NCBI RefSeq assembly: GCF_030403505.1
Contig: NZ_JAUEMJ010000003.1
Coordinates: 434,001 to 498,000, forward strand
Direction of reading: 5' to 3'
Source: Glycomyces tritici
Lineage (GTDB): Bacteria; Actinomycetota; Actinomycetes; Mycobacteriales; Micromonosporaceae
Length of the DNA: 64,000 nt
Part shown: in pieces, positions 60,186 through 64,000 of the stretch
Layout of the letters: each line of letters starts with the position of its first letter
Numbering within the stretch: the stretch's first letter is position 1
The notes under the pieces: model-generated
Told to the model about the DNA's origin: nothing
What the model saw: only the letters and a program-made list of their open reading frames with translations
Databases searched by the model: none
Translations under genes and position numbers: made by a program

Positions 60186-62483
60186 ATGGCAGCACTGAAG
60201 CTCACCTACGACAGCGCCCCCGACGCCTGGCACGAAGGCCTCCCCATCGGGGAGGGCCGCATCGGCGCGATGCTGTGGGGTCCCCGCATCGAACTCAACG
60301 AAGACGCCTTCTGGGCGGGCGACGGTTCCTGGAGCGTCCCCGAGGGCGCCGAAGGCCTGGCGGCCCAAGCCGCCGAAGCGGTGCGCCGCGGCGACTACGC
60401 CGCCGCCGACCGGCTCGCGTCCGGCATGACCGGCAAGGAGCCCGACGCCTACCAGCCCGCCGGCGCCTTCGTCGCGACCCACTCCGGCGACACCGAGCCG
60501 GACCCGGCGGCTCCTGCGGGCCGTCGATCGGCAGAGCGGCGCGAACTCGACCTGCGCGACGGCGTCGCCACCGTGACCCGCGGGCGCGTCGCCCACCAGG
60601 CCTTCGCCTCCGCCGCCTACCAGGTCATCGCCCTGCGGTGGACCGCCGATGCGGCCTTCGACCTCGAACTGCGCTTCGAGTGGCCCCATGCGGGCGGGAC
60701 CGCCTCCTCCAGCGCGACCGCGTTCGAGTTCACCGGCTGCGCCCCCGTCAGCGTCTTCGGCGGCAAGCCCGACTACTCCACGACCGAAGGCGTGCGCCGC
60801 CTCGGCCTCAGCGCCCAGGTGCAGAGCGACGGCGAGGTCGCCGAAATCGAAGGCGGCCACCGCATCAGCGGTGCCCGCAGCATCGAGGTCTACGTCGCGC
60901 TGCGCTCCGACTTCGACGAGCGGGCCGCACTCGCCACCGCCCGCGACGAGGCCCTCCGCGCCGCCGCCGACGGCTGGTCCGCCGTCCTGGACACCCACGT
61001 CGCCGCCCACCGCGAGCTCATGGACCGCGTCAGCCTCGACCTCTCTCCACAGGCGCCTGTGGACAACGCCCCAGCGAACGACGCGACGACCGACGAGCGC
61101 CTGCAGCGCCGCGCCGCGGGCGGCGGCGACGAGGACCTCGCCGTGCTCGCATTCCAGTTCGGCCGCTACCTCCTGATCGGCTCCTCGCGCCCCGGCACCC
61201 AGGCCGCGACCCTGCAGGGCATCTGGAACCACGAGGTCACCCCGCCGTGGAACTGCGACTACACCACGAACATCAACGTGGAGATGAACTACTGGCCCGC
61301 CGAGACCTGCGGCCTGCCCGAGTTCCACGAGCCCCTGTTCGGCCTCGTCGGCGACCTCGCCCGCACCGGCGTCGAGACCGCGCGCCGCCTCTACGACGCG
61401 GACGGCTGGTGCTGCCACCACAACACCGACTACTGGCGCACCACCGTCCCGGTGCAGGGACGCGCGTGCTGGCAGAACTGGCCCATGGCGGGCCTGTGGC
61501 TCTCGATGCACCTCGCCGAGCGCTGGCGCTTCGGCCGCGACGAGGAGTTCCTGGCCGAGCACCTGCCGATCGCCCTGGGCGCGGCCCGGTTCGCGCTCGA
61601 CCGCCTCTCCGAGGGCAAGGAGGGCACGCTCGTCACGAACCCGGCCACCAGCCCCGAGAACGAGTTCGTGACCCCGGACGGGAACTCGGCGGTCGACGAG
61701 TCCACCGGGATGGACGCGACGCTGGTGCGCGAGCTCTTCGCGTTCATCCTCGAAGCGGCCGACGTGGTCGCCGAGACCCTTCACGGCGACGACCTCCAGC
61801 TCGTGGAAGGCATCAAGGCCGCCGTGCCGCGCCTGGCCGGACCCAAGATCGGCGCCGACGGGCGCCTCCTCGAGTGGGCCGAGGAGCGCGAGGAGTCCGA
61901 GCCGAACCACCGGCACGTCTCGCACCTCTACGGGGTCTTCCCCGGCGACTCCTTCGCGGACTCGCCCGAACTGCTCGACGCCGCCAGGAAGAGCCTCGAA
62001 GCGCGCGGCGACGCGGGCACCGGCTGGTCCCTCGCGTGGAAGACCGCCCTGTGGGCCCGCCTGCGCGACGGCGACCGCGCCCACCGCCTGCTCGGCGAGT
62101 TCCTGACGCCCGTGGGCTTCCGCGGCGACGGCGTCGAGTACGCCGACGGCGGGGTCTACGCCTCGCTGCTGTGCGCGCACCCGCCGTTCCAGATCGACGG
62201 GAACTTCGGCACGACCGCCGCGATCGCCGAGATGCTCGTCCAGTCGCACCGCACCGAGGACGGCGCCCCGGTGATCGAGCTGCTGCCCGCGCTCCCGAGC
62301 GCCTGGCCCGAAGGCGAGGTCCGCGGCCTGCGGGCCCGCGGCGGCGTCACCGTGGAGCGGCTCGCCTGGAGCGGCGGCGAGGTCACCGAGGTGGCACTGA
62401 AGTCCACTTGCGACACCCTCGTGAAGGTCCGCGGCGAGGCGGTCCGCCTGAACCGCGGCCAGACCTGGACCGTGAAGTACTAA
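60186..62483 (+). CDS. Glycoside hydrolase family 95 (alpha-L-fucosidase / alpha-L-galactosidase type)
   Basis: A 765-residue protein. The N-terminal GH95 domain opens with WHEGLPIGEGRIGAMLWGPRIELNEDAFWAG. The (alpha/alpha)6 catalytic part includes GIWNHEVTPPWNCDYTTNINVEMNYWPAETCGLPEFHEPLF (about residues 345-385), NPATSPENEF, and HRHVSHLYGVFPGD. No signal peptide is seen, so it probably acts on imported or intracellular fucosylated (or 2-substituted galactosyl) sugars. It is divergent from the surface-protein cluster. The palindrome at 60168-60179 is its likely control site. Confidence 0.92.
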   Translation: MAALKLTYDSAPDAWHEGLPIGEGRIGAMLWGPRIELNEDAFWAGDGSWSVPEGAEGLAAQAAEAVRRGDYAAADRLASGMTGKEPDAYQPAGAFVATHSGDTEPDPAAPAGRRSAERRELDLRDGVATVTRGRVAHQAFASAAYQVIALRWTADAAFDLELRFEWPHAGGTASSSATAFEFTGCAPVSVFGGKPDYSTTEGVRRLGLSAQVQSDGEVAEIEGGHRISGARSIEVYVALRSDFDERAALATARDEALRAAADGWSAVLDTHVAAHRELMDRVSLDLSPQAPVDNAPANDATTDERLQRRAAGGGDEDLAVLAFQFGRYLLIGSSRPGTQAATLQGIWNHEVTPPWNCDYTTNINVEMNYWPAETCGLPEFHEPLFGLVGDLARTGVETARRLYDADGWCCHHNTDYWRTTVPVQGRACWQNWPMAGLWLSMHLAERWRFGRDEEFLAEHLPIALGAARFALDRLSEGKEGTLVTNPATSPENEFVTPDGNSAVDESTGMDATLVRELFAFILEAADVVAETLHGDDLQLVEGIKAAVPRLAGPKIGADGRLLEWAEEREESEPNHRHVSHLYGVFPGDSFADSPELLDAARKSLEARGDAGTGWSLAWKTALWARLRDGDRAHRLLGEFLTPVGFRGDGVEYADGGVYASLLCAHPPFQIDGNFGTTAAIAEMLVQSHRTEDGAPVIELLPALPSAWPEGEVRGLRARGGVTVERLAWSGGEVTEVALKSTCDTLVKVRGEAVRLNRGQTWTVKY

Positions 62484-62495
62484 GGGACGCAAGGG

Positions 62496-62525
62496 AGCGG
62501 CCGGAGCCATGAGGCTCCGGCCGCT
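62496..62525. terminator. Terminator after GH95 gene
   Basis: AGCGGCCGGAGCC, loop ATGA, and GGCTCCGGCCGCT form a perfect 13-bp stem, between convergent genes. Confidence 0.85.
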
Positions 62526-62548
62526 TGGGTATGAAAGCGGACTGCCGA

Positions 62549-63049
62549 TCAGCAGTCGAACGTCTCCATGGTCTGTCCGACGGCGAGGCCGCACACCGAC
62601 CAGTGGAACGCACCTGTGGCGTCCGCGTTGACCAGTGCGATCCCGCTGGGACCCACCGGTTCACTCGGGCCCTGGATCGAGTTGTCGCACTCGACGGCCT
62701 CGGCCGAGGCCGCCACCGCGTTGCCGCAGACCTGCCACTTGGCGAAGTTCCGCAGATCCGCGTTGACCACGGTCGGCATGCCTCCGAAGTCCCCGGGGGC
62801 CTCCGGCAGCGCGTACCCGTAGTCTTCCGCGTCGTGCGTGGTACCGGCGCCGAGCATCGTCGCGCAGGCCGTGTCCACGAGCGGACCGGTCTCGCCGGTC
62901 TCGCACAGCACGGGCAGCATCGAATCGTGTTCGGTCTCCACCGTGGCGATCGTCAGCCAGTCGGGAGTGGAGGCCGAAGCCACGTCTCCCGAGAGGGCCG
63001 CCGCGGCGGCAGCGGCGGCCGAGACCGCGGCCATGGTGGTGTTGCCCAT
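62549..63049 (-). CDS. Small secreted cysteine-module protein (divergent member)
   Basis: A 166-residue protein whose Ala-rich N-terminus could be a signal or export segment, although it lacks a typical basic start. The C-terminal half holds two copies of the module W-x-V-C-G-x12-C (KWQVCGNAVAASAEAVEC and HWSVCGLAVGQTMETFDC), each preceded by a VNAD motif. The N-terminal ~90 residues are unlike the two neighbours. Start ATG 63049. The function is unknown; a cell-surface structural role is inferred from the neighbours. Confidence 0.65.
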   Translation of the reverse strand: MGNTTMAAVSAAAAAAAALSGDVASASTPDWLTIATVETEHDSMLPVLCETGETGPLVDTACATMLGAGTTHDAEDYGYALPEAPGDFGGMPTVVNADLRNFAKWQVCGNAVAASAEAVECDNSIQGPSEPVGPSGIALVNADATGAFHWSVCGLAVGQTMETFDC

Positions 63050-63091
63050 TGTTCTCTACCTTTTCCCGATCTGGCCCGAGTGCGGCGCGGC

Positions 63092-63502
63092 CTAGTAGTC
63101 GCCCTGGTCGTGGCCCTTGTCGTAGTCGTGCTCGTCCTCGGAGATGTGGTCGGCGTTGTCGCAGACCTGGCCGAAGGACTGGGTGAGCACGTTCTGGCCG
63201 CAGATCTGCCAGTGCAGGGCGCTCGACAGGTCGGCGTTGACGCCGGAGACGTCGCCGGCCCAGACGCCGGACTGCGGGCCCTCGCCGATGTGGTCGCGGT
63301 TGTCGCACACCTGGCCGTAGGACTGGGCCAGGATGTTCTGGCCGCAGATCTGCCAGTGGGCCAGGCTCGAGGCATCGAGGTTGACGAGGCTGACATCCCC
63401 GGCGGCGACGCCCGAGTTCTGGGCCATCGCGGGCGAGGCGGCGGCACCGAGGACGGCGACACCAGCCGCCGCGAAGGCGGCGGTTGCGGTGAGCTTGCGC
63501 AT
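63092..63502 (-). CDS. Small secreted cysteine-module protein
   Basis: A 136-residue protein with a clean signal peptide (MRKLTATAAFAAAGVAVL, cleavage near SPAMA-Q). The mature part has two ~46-residue repeats: AGDVSxVNxDxSSxxHWQICGQNxLxQSxGQVCDNxDHI, ending in a short acidic/His tail (EDEHDYDKGHDQGDY). Each repeat has C-x12-C, probably a disulfide. It is not recognised as chaplin or rodlin but has similar size, secretion and CGQN/CGN-like motifs. The start ATG 63502 has AAAGGA upstream. Confidence 0.75.
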   Translation of the reverse strand: MRKLTATAAFAAAGVAVLGAAASPAMAQNSGVAAGDVSLVNLDASSLAHWQICGQNILAQSYGQVCDNRDHIGEGPQSGVWAGDVSGVNADLSSALHWQICGQNVLTQSFGQVCDNADHISEDEHDYDKGHDQGDY

Positions 63503-63561
63503 TGCGTGTGTTCCTTTCGAGTGCTGAAGGGCGGACCTGTCGGACCCGCCCCGGGTTCGAC

Positions 63562-63939
63562 CTACTGCGCCGTGTTGGGCATGTGGTCGTAGTTGAGGCA
63601 CTGCTGGGCGAGCGACGGCGAAACGCCGATGTTCTGGCCGCAGATCTGCCAGTGGGCGGCATCCGAGATGTCCAGGTTGGCCAGGGACGTGTCGCCGGCC
63701 CAGACGCCGGACTGCGGGCCCTCGCCGATGTGGTCGCGGTTGTCGCAGACCTGGCCGAACGACTGGGCCAGGACGTTCTGGCCGCAGATCTGCCAGTGCA
63801 GCGCGCTCGACGCGTCGACGTTCAGCAGGCTGGTGTCGCCGGCGGTGACACCGGAGTTCTCGGCCATCGCCGGGGTGGCGACGGCGCCGATGGCGGCGAC
63901 GCCCGCAGCGGCGGCGAGGACGTAAGTGGACTTGCGCAT
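63562..63939 (-). CDS. Small secreted cysteine-module protein
   Basis: A 125-residue protein, closely similar to its neighbour at 63092, with a signal peptide (MRKSTYVLAAAAGVAAI, cleavage near TPAMA-E). Two repeats: AGDTSLLNVDASSALHWQICGQN...VCDNRDHIGEGPQSG and AGDTSLANLDISDAAHWQICGQNIGVSP...QCLNYDH. The second has a C-x13-C spacing. A recent tandem duplication with 63092-63502 is likely. Expression during aerial growth or sporulation is a guess. Confidence 0.75.
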   Translation of the reverse strand: MRKSTYVLAAAAGVAAIGAVATPAMAENSGVTAGDTSLLNVDASSALHWQICGQNVLAQSFGQVCDNRDHIGEGPQSGVWAGDTSLANLDISDAAHWQICGQNIGVSPSLAQQCLNYDHMPNTAQ

Positions 63940-64000
63940 ATGAGTTCCCCCGAGTTCGTTGGATTTCGAATCCGTCGGTGCGGGACCAGGCCCGCACCGA

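Overview
The window is very GC-rich DNA from an actinobacterium, probably a filamentous, spore-forming lineage related to Glycomyces, Micromonospora or Streptomyces. Evidence: strongly G/C-biased third codon positions, a mycothiol glycosyltransferase (mshA), SenX3-RegX3, a thymidylate kinase fused to a membrane transporter-like domain, a pSAM2-type integrative element, and small secreted cysteine-pair proteins that loosely recall chaplins. The genus is an inference.

Layout. (1) 1-7955 is most of an actinomycete integrative and conjugative element (AICE) in a tRNA-Lys(TTT) gene at 7956-8028. It has a divergent XRE-type repressor cut by the window edge, three evenly spaced GGAC-N6-GTCC operator-like palindromes around a good promoter, a split DNA translocase (membrane protein plus FtsK/SpoIIIE motor), small zinc-ribbon and membrane proteins, a rolling-circle Rep protein, Xis and a tyrosine integrase. 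The left end lies outside the window. (2) 8500-20700 carries the conserved ppa, dacB, zincin, tilS, hpt, ftsH, folE neighbourhood. It is interrupted by an alpha-amylase gene and by a non-coding ~34-bp periodic repeat array, and hpt is inverted. (3) 20800-28730 holds a calcium-binding-repeat protein without a signal peptide, holB, an MFS-tmk fusion, a TetR regulator, mshA and a YbjN-like gene. (4) 28760-37320 has envelope proteins, an SDR, an ArsR/EamA efflux pair, gpmA, senX3 and regX3, and an aldo-keto reductase whose promoter carries a PHO-box-like repeat. The order mshA, ybjN, gpm, senX3, regX3 matches mycobacteria except for an insertion of accessory genes.

(5) 37370-44720 holds Hsp20, a pair of PH-domain membrane proteins, an FAD reductase, and a possible nucleic-acid end-repair set (nucleotidyltransferase, T4 Pnkp-like 3'-phosphatase, P-loop kinase). 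(6) 44790-52920 is narIJHG with divergent narK, for nitrate respiration. (7) 53020-56510 holds a NatAB-like ABC exporter and an NCS2 purine permease preceded by a structured leader or terminator region. (8) 56947-63940 is a cell-surface region: three tandem LPXTG-anchored paralogues, a GH95 alpha-L-fucosidase, and three adjacent secreted proteins sharing a W-x-[IV]-C-G-x(~12)-C module.

The most interesting items are the end-repair set at 41537-43490, the secreted cysteine-module family at 62549-63939, the sortase-anchored paralogue cluster, the triple operator and the tRNA-like T-arm sequences inside the AICE, the 16565-16908 repeat array, and the candidate structured RNA at 56690-56850.
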